From Drosophila pseudoobscura (Eukaryota; Arthropoda; Insecta; Diptera; Drosophilidae), in the NCBI RefSeq assembly GCF_009870125.1, contig NC_046681.1, positions 7,763,001-7,827,000 of the forward strand: a stretch of 64,000 bases of DNA, given 5' to 3'. Under the pieces are notes generated by a model that was given only the letters and a program-made list of their open reading frames with translations, was not told where the DNA came from and made no database searches. Shown piece after piece: positions 26,761 through 36,391 of the stretch. Made by a program: the position numbers and the translations under genes. Each line of letters begins with the position of its first letter. Position 1 is the stretch's first letter.

Positions 26761-28616
26761 TCTATATTCGGAGGCCGCAAAACGAGCTCAAAAGCCAATT
26801 GGATTAATGGCGACTTATCAGTGAGAGAGAGGCGGCGAATGAAGAGCGGTGAGGCGATCGTTTTTGGGGAGTAACGAATGTAAAACTCGATTTGTCTTCG
26901 CTTCGGTTCGGCGCTGCCTGGCGTGGCTCGGTGGTTCGGTGAGATGAAAGGAAGGCGCCTAGTGTAAACAAAGAAGGTGCCCATCGGGGGCGACAATTAG
27001 TGCGGCCACCTAGGAAACGCCCGGCCGTGAGTCATCGCAGCATCGCCTGTGGGCCAAAGTGAAGCCCAGGTGATTCATGCCCGAGACGCGCACAAGACAC
27101 GATCGGGCTTATCAGTCAAGTGGTGGGCCGCCGGGGTCCGCTTCTGGGCCTAGGAGCCGCTTCTGCCACGGACAAAGTGTGTTCCTGATAAGCCAAAGGG
27201 GCAATTTTTGACGGGTCCAAAAGGTGAAACGAGAGAAATACTTAACAAACCAATTAGGATGCCAAAAATGCGGAAAGTCATAAAAACACACACACACAAC
27301 CGAATGCCGACCAGCCGAGCAGCCGACCAGCCGACCAATATCAGTTAATCTATATATGTATATAAATTAGGGATGGGAGCGTGATTCACGAAATCTCCAG
27401 GCCTTCTTGGCTTGGGCTAAAAGCTGTGGGAATAGCATATCTTAACATCTATTCGTGTCCGAGTATCGTTTAGTTCCCATCTCCAAAAAAGGTGCATTGG
27501 ATGAAGCGGAGCGAAAAAACTGACAGCTTACGGATAATTACCGACCAAAAACCCATCCAGCAGAGAGAGAGAGAGAGCGGCAGATGGGTTGGAGGAAATG
27601 AGGGACAGCTGAGATGGCGGTCCAAGCGCCATGAGCGGCAATTTGTTTGTGATCCATTGAGTAAGGTTAGAAGAGTGCCGTGCCGTGCCGGATCCCTGTG
27701 TGCGTGTGCGTGTGGATCGATTGCTCAAAATGCCTTGTTAGATAACGAAAAATGATTCCCGCGGCGAGGGCTCGAGTCCCGAGGTCCCGAGGTCCGAGTA
27801 ACCTCTGGGTTAGTTATTTGTAATTTGCTCAGGTATGTTACAACAAATTCTCATAATTTTTTAAGAATGACTCGAGTCGTTTCTCCGCTTAGTTTCTCCG
27901 TTTTAACATTTCTTGCCCAATTTTGTTTATCAGCGATTTGAGATCTCCTGGTCGCCGGGCCCTCTTGATCTAGGTATCAATTTCTGCTATGATTGAATGA
28001 ATTTCCACAGCAGAATTTCCACTCTCTCTATGTGGGCGCTGCCCTATCGGCTCTTCAAATCTAACAGAACCAACGAAAAATTGCCAAGTTCCTAGGAAAC
28101 CCCTAGGAACTGTTTTAGCAAAGATCCCGGATCCCGACCGAGGCACACCTTATCGTGGGCTCACATTGTGTGTGGCAGGGCAGCATCACTACTCTGCCGC
28201 CTGATGAGTCATTTAATTGAGCCGAAAAATTTCACTTTGCCACAGTGCAGTGTGCAGCCGCTGCAGCCCTCCAGGGGATGGGTAAATTAATTTACTCCCC
28301 GATAAGCCAGCACACAATCCCCGCGTGACTCATCTAACCATCTGACCCATTCGCCGGCTCGTTCCTTGGCTCCCTCAGACTCGAACTTTCAGTGCAATTG
28401 CCTTTCGATTTCAACTCTGGTTCCACTGTAGTTTTGAAACGGTTTGATTGGGACTAAAAATAGCTATATGTACGAGTATGTAGGTCGTTTCTAGGTCTCG
28501 TAGTGTAACTGAGTCTAGGGCAAGCCCCAATGCTATCTCGATTATTACACTCAGCAGCCTGATTTTGATTAATGCGACTGATTGAGTACTCATTCATAAA
28601 ATATATTCAACAAAAT
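26761..28616. other. Non-coding sequence upstream of the left tRNA-Tyr
   Basis: Contains the 5' flank of the minus-strand tRNA gene and otherwise unique sequence. Short repeats include CCGA-type units (about 27303-27337) and GA (about 27563-27577). No coding exon is seen. Confidence 0.5.
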
Positions 28617-29490
28617 TATTACTCATCGATGGTGTCTTCTAGAGTTTAAATATAAGATTTTTTTTTAATTTTGATAAAAATTGTTACTCATCGACGGTCG
28701 CTTCTAGGGTTTTAAAAGTTTAAAAATGTATAATTTTAAAGAAAAATTTTTTTTTAATTTTTGAAAACGAAACTAATTTATCGACGGTCTGTTCTAGGGT
28801 TTTAAATGTTTATATACAGGACTTTTTTTTAATGCAGACAAACAACACTTATTAAGTGTTATTAAACACTTAAAAACACCAACTCAATGTTTAATTAAAT
28901 GTACAATTTTTTTTAAATATATTTTACTTATCAAAATTTCAGCGATCGCAGCCTTTAAAAGGCTTAAGGCTTTCTTCAGACAATATTCCCAACTATTTTG
29001 TTGTTTTTTTTTATTTAATGAAGACCGACAATAATAAGTGATATTTTTATAAAATATTGGATAAAATTGTAACTCATCTTCTAGGGTTATAAAGGTTTAA
29101 ATGTTTGACTTTATTTTTAAATGTAGTCCAACAATAATAAATATTATTTAATTCTCAAAAACACTAACTCTATGTTTAATTAAATGTACTTTACTTATCA
29201 AAATCTGAGTGATCGCAGCCTTTTAAAGGCTTAAGGCTTTCTTCAGACAATATTTCCTACTATTTGGTTTTTTTTTCAATGCAGACCGACAAAAATAAGT
29301 GATATTTATATGAAATATTGGATGCAAACCAACAATAATAAATGTTATTTAATTCTCAAAAACACCTACACTATGTTTAATTAAATGTTATATATATTGG
29401 AAATGTATTTCATTTATCTAAATTTAAACGTTTGCGGGCTTTAAAAGGCACAATTTCTTCAGACAATATTCCCTACTAGACTTTGCGTTG
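28617..29490. repeat. Complex degenerate tandem array between the tRNA genes
   Basis: Two interleaved repeat motifs occur. Motif A (ACTCATCGACGGT then TTCTAGGGTTTTAAA) is seen near 28619, 28682, 28773 and, partly, 29070. Motif B (AACACTAACTCTATGTTTAATTAAATGTA, then CTTATCAAAAT, a GCC/GGC inverted repeat, and TTTCTTCAGACAATATT) ends at about 28987, 29254 and 29470. Motif B contains GCCTTTAAAAGGC in copy 1 and its exact reverse complement in copy 2, so a short hairpin is kept. T-runs follow. The array is strongly AT-rich and lies between the divergent tRNA-Tyr genes. Origin is unknown. Confidence 0.85.
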
Positions 29491-30037
29491 GACGACCAGT
29501 TTACTGGAATTCTGTTGGACAGAAATCAACTTATTATAATTCAAATTTATTGCCCAGTCTTATCAGCATCAAAGTTCATTCAGCTGTTTGAATAGTTTTT
29601 CCATACACATTTCTGTCAGTCCGTTGGCCGGCAATTTGTTAAGCTCTAGACAGCTCGATGGAAAGTTGATATGCCAGCCGTCCACAGTCGTCTACAGATG
29701 CTGATCGTTATCACCCGTTTGGATCTGGCTTATTTAATGTCATTTAGGTTGGGGCGCACCACAAATTACCCGCACCCGCTGTGGCACGGGCTCGTAGCGG
29801 GTTTTCCACCCTACCGATTTATTTGCATACATCATCATGTGTTTTTTTTGTAATCTATAGACTGTTTAAGGTGCTCTTGCACCTCTTGTCTGCTTATCTG
29901 CGCCCCTGCTCCCGTGGGGCGTGTCTCTGACTGTTTCTTGTGGGCTTACGTTATGCTGCGATAAGCAGTTTGCAATTGTTTTCTGTTGACGTCTGATAAG
30001 CGGGGGAAGTTTCGAATTGGCACCTGGTTCGACAACG
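29491..30037. other. Non-coding 5' flank of the right tRNA-Tyr
   Basis: Unique sequence without a coding exon, leading into the plus-strand tRNA gene. Nothing further is recognised. Confidence 0.5.
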
Positions 30038-30152
30038 CCTTCGATAGCTCAGTTGGTAGAGCGGTGGACTGTAGAAGTGATTGGGCTCGTAGATCCTATG
30101 GAGCTATGGAGCAGTCATCCATAGGTCGCTGGTTCAAATCCGGCTCGAAGGA
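30038..30152 (+). tRNA. tRNA-Tyr: tRNA-Tyr (anticodon GTA) with 42-base intron
   Basis: The 73-base mature sequence is identical to the left tRNA-Tyr copy. The intron (30075-30116) sits after position 37 but is 42 bases long. It contains an 8-base tandem duplication, TATGGAGC twice (30097-30112). Acceptor stem, A box, anticodon GTA and B box are all intact. A TTTT stop lies 11 bases downstream (30164-30167). The gene is divergent from the left copy, with about 3.3 kb between them. It should be functional, provided the longer intron keeps the anticodon-intron helix needed by the splicing endonuclease. Confidence 0.97.
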
Positions 30153-30163
30153 TAATGCGTCTC

Positions 30164-30167
30164 TTTT
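30164..30167 (+). terminator. Pol III TTTT terminator of the right tRNA-Tyr
   Basis: The first run of four T after the tRNA 3' end. It is shorter than at the left copy, so some read-through is possible; a further TTT run follows shortly after. Confidence 0.75.
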
Positions 30168-30318
30168 GGAGTGTTTCTTTTTGTGGAATCTTACTACTGA
30201 ACTTTGAGAGATATGAAGTAATATCAAACCAAGGTGGGACTACCAAATACTAACTTATACTTCATGGTTATTTTTGTATGTTAAAAACAGCCAAAGATGT
30301 AATTTTTGAATTTTTAAA

Positions 30319-30543
30319 TACCTGAACCTATTCAGTTGAGCTAAAAAAAATAGGCATTTTATGGAATGTTTTTGAAAAAATTAAATTAATTAATAGCCTT
30401 TAAAAACGTGTTCTGGAAACCACCTTCTTGCTATATTAACAATGAATCAATCTATGCAAAAACAATTATTTCATATAAATCGGTAAGATATAGCGGTTTG
30501 ACTTTTGAAAATTGTTGAACCTATTCAGTTGAGCGGCACTGTA
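30319..30543. mobile_element. Possible Tc1/mariner-type terminal repeat remnant (IR/DR-like)
   Basis: TGAACCTATTCAGTTGAGC occurs twice in direct orientation, at 30323-30341 and 30516-30534, 193 bases apart. The outer copy continues to GGCACTGTA, that is, CACTG followed by TA. Tc1-like elements of the IR/DR class end in CAGT-type termini next to a TA target and carry a direct repeat inside each long terminal repeat. This would be a right end. I did not find the matching inverted left end or any transposase, so it would be a broken remnant. A non-mobile 193-base spaced repeat is the alternative. Confidence 0.4.
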
Positions 30544-31381
30544 TTGTATGTATTGACTTGCATTTGTTCTTTATAGCCAGTATGTAGACGACCCATCAGT
30601 GACCATGCCACACATGGGAACTCCAATATATAGGTAGCATAAAGTGGCCAGATTTTGACAAGATCTTCAGACTTGTGTAAAAGCTTTTCTTACAAAAACT
30701 TGTTTTTCGAACCATCGTCTCTATGGCATCTATGCCATATAGTGGTCCGATCTCGAAGCAAGCCGAAACATGATCTGTTTATTCATAAACGACAATATGC
30801 ATAATATTTTTTTTATTTTTTAGAAATAGTGGACTCGAGATTGTTCCAAAATCATCGCCCAACATGGCTACACCATCCATCAAGAATATTTACATTTTAT
30901 GGATAGTTTTGGCCAATTTCGAATATAATTATAATAATATAATTATTTTTTAAATTATTTTTTTTGCCCTTTAGTCCAAGTTATTGAGATGCCTTTTTTT
31001 CCTCCCCACCTAAAATACAAAAAAAATAAATAAAAATAAACTTCAATGTAAATAGTTTTTAATAAATTTTTTTCTCTTATATTTTTTTTCTTTCTTTCTT
31101 TTTCCTCTTCGCTCCATTGCATTCATTGCATCATCAAAAATATGTGTGTGTGTGTGTTTGTTTTAAATAAATAAAATAATAAAGTTTATATGAAAAAATA
31201 CATATACAAATCGTGCTCTGCAACATCAGGCACGAATCGATATTTTCATTTCGAGTTTTCTGGTGTTTTTTTTTTGTTTTTGTTTTTTTTTGTGGTTTTC
31301 CGTTTCGTTTCTACTAATTTATCCAACATGCTGAGCTTAACTGTTCAATCTTATATGGCTACATTAATTAACGTTTACGGA
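30544..31381. other. Non-coding AT-rich sequence 3' of dpp
   Basis: This AT-rich stretch between the repeat remnant and the dpp polyadenylation cluster has T-runs, a short TG run near 31144-31157 and no coding exon. Confidence 0.5.
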
Positions 31382-31489
31382 TTTATTCGAGCTTAGCTTA
31401 GAACGCATAACGATGTAAATATTTATATGTATATTCATAGAGCATAGTTTATTTTAGTTTAGAATTTTCCATCTTGCTTTGTTTTTATT
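31382..31489 (-). terminator. Cluster of three AATAAA polyadenylation signals for dpp
   Basis: Three perfect minus-strand AATAAA hexamers lie within 108 bases, roughly 0.85-0.96 kb after the dpp stop codon. I saw no AATAAA between the stop codon and this cluster. Alternative polyadenylation is possible. Confidence 0.45.
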
Positions 31490-31622
31490 TTACAGTTACG
31501 TTTAGGTTGGTTTCGGAACGAAGTTTGAATACCGTTTCGTAGATTTATGTTTTTTTTTGTGTGTGGGTGGGTGAGTGTGATATATAAGGATTTCGAACAG
31601 AACATATACAAGAGACAGTTAT

Positions 31623-31657
<35 letters not shown>

Positions 31658-32340
31658 TTGGTATTTCCTAAATAATTTCAAGTAATTTTCCATCGATTAT
31701 ATTATCGCTTGAGTGCTCTAGTAAATTTACAAGTGATTTTTTTTCATTATAAAATTATTAACAAAAAAAGGCTAGTAGAAAAGTTCTCCTCCTCCTCCTC
31801 CTCGTTCTCGTACTCGTACAGATAATAGTTATATTTTAGCATTTTTATACAATTTGTTCACTTTGTTTTTCTCCTCAGCAGCTCCTGTGTATCCTCGATG
31901 GCTATCTGGTGGTCGGTGGTCGGTGGCTGGTGGCTGGTGGCTGGGCATGGCGGCTATTTACAGTTGACTCTGCTCTCTCGCTGGGATCTGCTCTGATCAA
32001 GGGTTTTCCAAAGCCTAGCTGTGGAAACTGACAGAGGCTCCTCTCCAAGGTGGCGCGATAGGGCGGGGGGCAGGGGGGGCGTGGGTTGTGGGGTGTGGGG
32101 TATCGGCTGCATCCATATGTATATACTCGTACAATTAAAGTCTAACGATTTACACTTAAAATTCAAATATTCAGTCCATTTTGTTTGCGTTGTGTTTAAA
32201 GCATTGACGGCTTGGAACCAAACAGCATTTGATGCTCTCTCGCTCGCGATCTCTCGACACTCGATTCATTCGAATCATTCGATTCATTCGATTGGTCTCT
32301 CTTTTTACACTCGGCTCTGTCTACAGTGGCTCGATCGAAT
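31484..32340 (-). other. dpp: dpp 3' UTR (end approximate)
   Basis: Sequence after the dpp stop codon on the minus strand. Three AATAAA signals occur at 31484-31489, 31448-31453 and 31382-31387, which would give 3' UTRs of about 860-980 bases. That is plausible for this gene. It includes a 31-base AC run (31626-31656 as TG on the plus strand) and AT-rich stretches. Which signal is used cannot be told from sequence. Confidence 0.5.
31626..31656. repeat. (TG)15 microsatellite in the dpp 3' UTR region
   Basis: A TG run on the plus strand, therefore AC in the dpp transcript if it lies in the 3' UTR. Confidence 0.9.
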
Positions 32341-33266
32341 CTATCGACAGCCACAGCCCACCACTGTCATCTCCTGATAGTTCTTGAGCACAACTGTACT
32401 TTGGTCATTGAGATAGAGCATGGCGACGCTGTCCAGCTGCGTGGGCACGCAGCAGGCCTTTGGTACCTTCCCTGGATTGAGATTATTGACTAAGGTTTGC
32501 ACCACCGCGTGGTTCGTCGAGTTGAAGTGATCGGCCAGCGGGAAGGGGCACTTGCCGTGGCAGTAGTACGCATCGTACCCCGGTGGCGCCACGATCCAAT
32601 CGTCCCAGCCCACGTCCGCAAAGTCCACGTAGAGCGAGTGCCGACGGCAGGTCTCCTCGTGGTTCTTGCGCCTCGCCGGCCTCCGTTGGTGCCGCCGATT
32701 CCTGCCGCCTCCGTTGCCCTTGCCACCCTCCCCGGCACCGCCACCGCCACCGCCGCCCCCACTCACGTCCCGTATCGAGCGCGCCTTGTGCCGCCCATCG
32801 TCCGTGTAGGCGAACAGTAGCGGCTGCTTGTGCTGCCACTGCTCGTGCGCTTCGTCCGCGCTGCGGCGCAAGCGAACATGATGGTGGGGCGCCGGCTTGA
32901 GCGAGCGCATCGTCCGGACCTCCACCAGCAGGCCGTAGTTCTTTTGCGGTGTAGCCAGCCACCGATCCACGGCAGGTTGCACGTCCAAGCTCACCGTGTC
33001 GGTGCTGTTCAGACGCACTGTCTTCGTGTCGAGCAGCAGATAGCTCGGCTCCCGCTGTCCCCGGACACCCACGCGGGTGATGTCGTAGACGAGCACTTGG
33101 TACCGTGTCCGGTTCGCCGACGTGGAGGCCACCGCCGCCTGCGCAAGCGCGTCCCGGGTCAGCTGCAGCTCGGCGGCCTTCAGCTTCTCCTCGGCGGGTA
33201 TGCTCTTCACGTCGAAGTGCAACCGAAACCGATGATGATGAGGAAATCTGTCGTCGATTTTACTAT
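32341..33266 (-). CDS. dpp: dpp coding exon 3: C-terminal prodomain and mature BMP ligand
   Basis: This exon encodes residues 316-623 of Decapentaplegic, a secreted BMP2/4-class TGF-beta ligand acting through the Tkv/Punt receptors and Mad. The reading frame enters after the acceptor CAG at 33267-33269 in phase 1 and ends at TAG 32341-32343. Three R-X-X-R convertase sites are visible: RLRR near 447-450, RSIR near 478-481 and RNRR near 504-507. An eight-glycine run lies between the last two. A basic stretch before the first cysteine fits the known heparan sulfate-binding segment. The final 102 residues hold the seven cystine-knot cysteines: C522, the CHGKC pair, the CC pair and the terminal CGC pair, ending in Arg. 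N-X-S/T sites are present, including NST in the mature domain. The mature domain is nearly identical to the D. melanogaster protein as I know it. The frame stays open upstream to 33336, but that part is intron. Identification is very secure. Confidence 0.98.
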
Positions 33267-35135
33267 CTGCAATTGAAAGCAAAAGAAGGAGAGTTTCGAT
33301 TTGAGTAAGAACCATAGATATAGGACGTGGCATCAAAGCCCCTTCTCTGCGATCAGCGAACGGTTCAAAGTGACCGAGAGACTCCGATATCCGGATCAGG
33401 AAAAAGTGGTTTCGATATTGTAAGTGCGGATCAGGGAATCAACTATGATAATCCGCTAGATTCTCGATCAGGGGGGGCAGGGGACATAAAAACTGACAGA
33501 ATTTGCGTACCACGTACCACGGCAGGTGATCGGACAGACATTCGAGCATGTTCTCCTGGCTTCTACCTGCGATCGTAAGTAGCCCCTGCTTAAAAACTCC
33601 CACTACTTGAGTTTCCTCAGAGAAAACGGGAAAACAGGTCGAAAATCGCACGTTCCAGTTGCCGCTGTCCAGCCGCCTTTTTACGACTGGCGCCTGTGCT
33701 AAAGACTCTGGCCCACCCTGGCCTACCTTTGAGGATCCGATCCGATCCGATCCGGCAAGGTGCAAACTCTGCACGCTTGCTGAAAAATCTTAATTTGAAT
33801 CGATGCCGCTGTCGATGCCGCAGCAGCTACCATCTTACCACTCTCGAGTGGTGCACACAAAAGGAAAATAGTCGTAAATTCTTTTGAGAATCAAGAACCG
33901 AAACCCTACACCCTACACCCTACACCCGCAGCCGCACCCGAATCCGAACTCGAATCCGTAACCAAAACTGAAGCGTAGCCAAGGCAAACCGAACTGAGGC
34001 TTAGACACTTGGCCCTAGACACTTAGCCATGCCGGTTTGTTGGCTTGGACTGGACTGGACTGGACTGGATTGGTTACCTGTTTGCTGTTACCGGCCTAGC
34101 CTGCCCTGTTCTAACTGCTTTATTGTCCGTCCCTCTAATCCTGCGGAAAATAATGCGAAATACGTTTTAATAATAATTGTTATTTCTACAAATACAATAT
34201 AAAAGCCATTTAGCGCATGCGCTAAACATTCCGGGTGTAATTCCGTTGAAAATTCTCAAGGTCACTTTTGGGCACGGCTAACGGCCCGGCAGGTAAAAGG
34301 ACCTGTCCACTGTCTGTCCTTTTCGCCTGCTACCCTCTCCGGCGTTCTGTTCATTTTGAAAAGCTGCGAAATTTCCGCGTGATTCCACAGTTCTTCGCGC
34401 CTGCTTGAATGATGCACTCGGCCAGGTATGCAAATCGCTTAGATGAAACAGTATTTCAGGGAAAATCCAGATACGCTCTTCATTCGCATTTTAGTAGCGG
34501 AAAGTACGCGTTTCCCATGAGTGGAAAAAAGGGGGAAATCAATCCAAAAGATGTATGGAATCCTTTGCCAGAGAGCCAGGGTAACCAGAGAGCAGGTGAA
34601 AAATATAGGTCATCGCATGACAAAACTATCAAGGTTTTAGTGTGTGATAGCGATAGTATCGATCTTTTTTTTGAGTGGAAATCTATGTATTCCTCATGTA
34701 CGTACTACCTTTATTATTTATCTATAAAGTAAAGTATTTGCTATCATAATCGATACGAGACAGGATTGAGCTGATCATAAAATAATCCTCAAGAGATCGG
34801 TCCACTATTCATGTGCAATGTTGGAACTCATTGCCACAAATCCATGCCACAGATACCACTCTTAAAGTGTATTGAAAGTATTTGAAAATTAATTGAAACT
34901 ACGATATGAAGAATGGAAATCAAAGGGGACTGAAGGATCTTAGCTTAGATCTTAAGGGCGTCTAGGACGTCGCTTAAGAATCGGTGTTCCACTATTTCCT
35001 GTGACTGTAATGCCTCGAAATTAAGTCCCAACCCTGCCTTGATCCTCTTACAAATACGAAAAGAATAAACCTCGTTTCAGATACCACCGAATTATATATA
35101 CGATCGAAATTTTGTTGAGAAAACTGAGAACTCAC
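33267..35135 (-). other. dpp: dpp intron between the coding exons
   Basis: The 1,869-base intron starts with GTGAGT and ends with a pyrimidine-containing TTGCAG acceptor. It splits an Asp codon (G|AT). It contains one minus-strand CAGGTAG at 33563-33569, a CAGGTAA at 34290-34296, and short tandem runs of GATCC (about 33733-33752) and GGACT (about 34049-34068). No other gene is visible. In D. melanogaster the intron between the coding exons also carries regulatory sequence; function here is inferred by position only. Confidence 0.93.
33563..33569 (-). promoter_or_regulatory. Zelda-type CAGGTAG in the intron between coding exons
   Basis: A perfect heptamer about 300 bases upstream of coding exon 3. 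CAGGTAA follows at 34290-34296 in the same intron. These could belong to an early intronic enhancer; this is inference from motif and context. Confidence 0.3.
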
Positions 35136-36081
35136 CTTTGTGTGTAAAACTCCTCACTGTGTTTGCTGATTTGGTCAGCAGTCCTGGCCTGGGTATGTTC
35201 ACCGAGTCCAGTTCGTGGCCCATGATCTCCGCGTAGAGCTTCTTCATGGCCTCGGGTATGATGATCTTGGAGCGATCGATCTTGGGCGGCCGCTTCATGT
35301 TGAACAGCGACAGAAGGCTGTTCTCGATCTCGACTAGAGTTGAGGGATCTGGTTTCAGTTTATCCTTAATGAGTTCTTTTTTGCTATAGGTCGACGGCTC
35401 CTGCTCCTCGATGATGGCCCCTGCGTTGGCGGGGACATTGATGGAGGCCACCTCCTCCTCCAGGGCCAGGGCGGGATCATCCACGAAGATTGTTTCAATC
35501 GGGGATTGATGAGATTCTGTGGATGTTAGCGCAGTCGTAGTCGCTGGCTTGTGATGTTGCTGCTGCTGCTGCTGTTGCGGCTGATGATGCTTCTGATCCT
35601 TGACAGCCATTTTGTTGGATTTATTAACTAATTGTTTAGGTTTATTTTTGGAATTTTCTAATTGGTCTGTTCTTGGCTTATGCACTTCGTTGAACTGTCG
35701 ATTCGCGTCACTTTTGCTATGTTTATTGCCCTTGTTTTTGTTATTCCTTGGGCCTTTATTTAGGTTGTTGTTGTTGTTGTTGCTGCGGTTTTTGTAGTTG
35801 TTGTTGTTGTTATCACTATCACTATCACTGCTTTTGTAGAGCAATTCGTTAAAGGGATTAAATGCTTTTGCTAATGCTGTTGTTGCTGTTGCCGTGGCCG
35901 TTGCTGTTGCTGTTGCTGCCGCAGCCGCTGCTGATGCTGCTGATGCTGCTGATGGCTCAGTGCGGGTAGGCGCTATGGCTGCGATGAATCTCTGGGATAT
36001 ACTCGTATCCTCGGTGCTAGCAACTTGAACGATCGGTTGAGAAGTCGCCAGCACTGCGAGGAGTAGAATCCATGCGCGCAT
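35136..36081 (-). CDS. dpp: dpp coding exon 2: signal peptide and N-terminal prodomain
   Basis: This exon encodes residues 1-315 of Dpp. I chose the ATG at 36079-36081 because it opens the conserved MRAW signal peptide and has ACC just before it. Four in-frame codons lie between the acceptor and this ATG, starting with TTG. Residues 1 to about 22 form a hydrophobic signal peptide. Residues 46-68 are an Ala/Thr-rich tract, about 84-106 a Ser-Asp and Asn-rich tract, and about 169-175 a seven-glutamine run. Conserved prodomain follows, with the TGF-beta propeptide helix region from about residue 245 and a KRPPKIDR segment near 263-270. The exon ends after THK plus one base at the donor GTGAGT (35135 downward), giving phase 1. 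Read-through would add 14 foreign residues before a stop, so splicing is required. Prodomain repeat tracts make the protein about 35 residues longer than in D. melanogaster. Confidence 0.97.
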
Positions 36082-36095
36082 GGTCGCTTGCAACT
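36082..36095 (-). other. dpp: 5' UTR part of dpp exon 2 with splice acceptor
   Basis: A pyrimidine-rich stretch ending in TTCCAG (AG at 36096-36097, minus strand) lies 14 bases upstream of the ATG. It is the best acceptor near the start codon and would join alternative untranslated first exons to the coding region. This matches the known dpp design, in which different promoters feed a common coding exon pair. The exact junction is inferred from consensus. Confidence 0.7.
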
Positions 36096-36384
36096 CTGGA
36101 ACGATACAGAAACATGGGAGAAATGGTTTAGCATTTGTCGAAAAGGGTTACTCTTCGGATCGATCGGTCCTCCGCTCTTTCACTCAAGCGTTTGAGCGCT
36201 TCGGTGTTTGAGTGTGGCCCCGAGCTGGAGCGAGACGACTATACGGGCCGAGCCCAGCTCTTTCGCTCACTCTGCTTGCCTCTGTTCGTGCGTGCGTGTG
36301 TGTGTGTGTGTGCGCCTGTGTGTGCCCGACGACGTGCGATGCTCGACTGAGAGGCACACGATCGGGCTCTTTCGGCAGGTACCA

Positions 36385-36391
36385 CAGGTAG
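36385..36391 (+). promoter_or_regulatory. Zelda-type CAGGTAG near exon 2
   Basis: A perfect heptamer on the plus strand, about 290 bases upstream of the exon 2 acceptor. Zelda sites act in either orientation. A related minus-strand TAGGTAG lies about 280 bases further upstream of dpp (near 36666-36672). Confidence 0.35.

Noticed and set aside
1..31381. Coding exons of a neighbouring gene such as oaf
   Set aside because: I looked for recognisable protein segments in the open frames on both strands and found none; small exons of unknown genes cannot be excluded.
32497..33276. Plus-strand and alternative minus-strand frames over dpp exon 3
   Set aside because: Shadows of the GC-rich dpp coding sequence; none has an independent domain.
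33267..33336. Upstream extension of the exon 3 frame to 33336
   Set aside because: It crosses a good splice acceptor and does not match Dpp; the spliced frame continues from exon 2 in the correct phase.
36082..36093. Start of Dpp at the TTG codon four codons upstream
   Set aside because: The ATG that follows opens the conserved MRAW signal peptide and has a good context; a TTG start would be exceptional.
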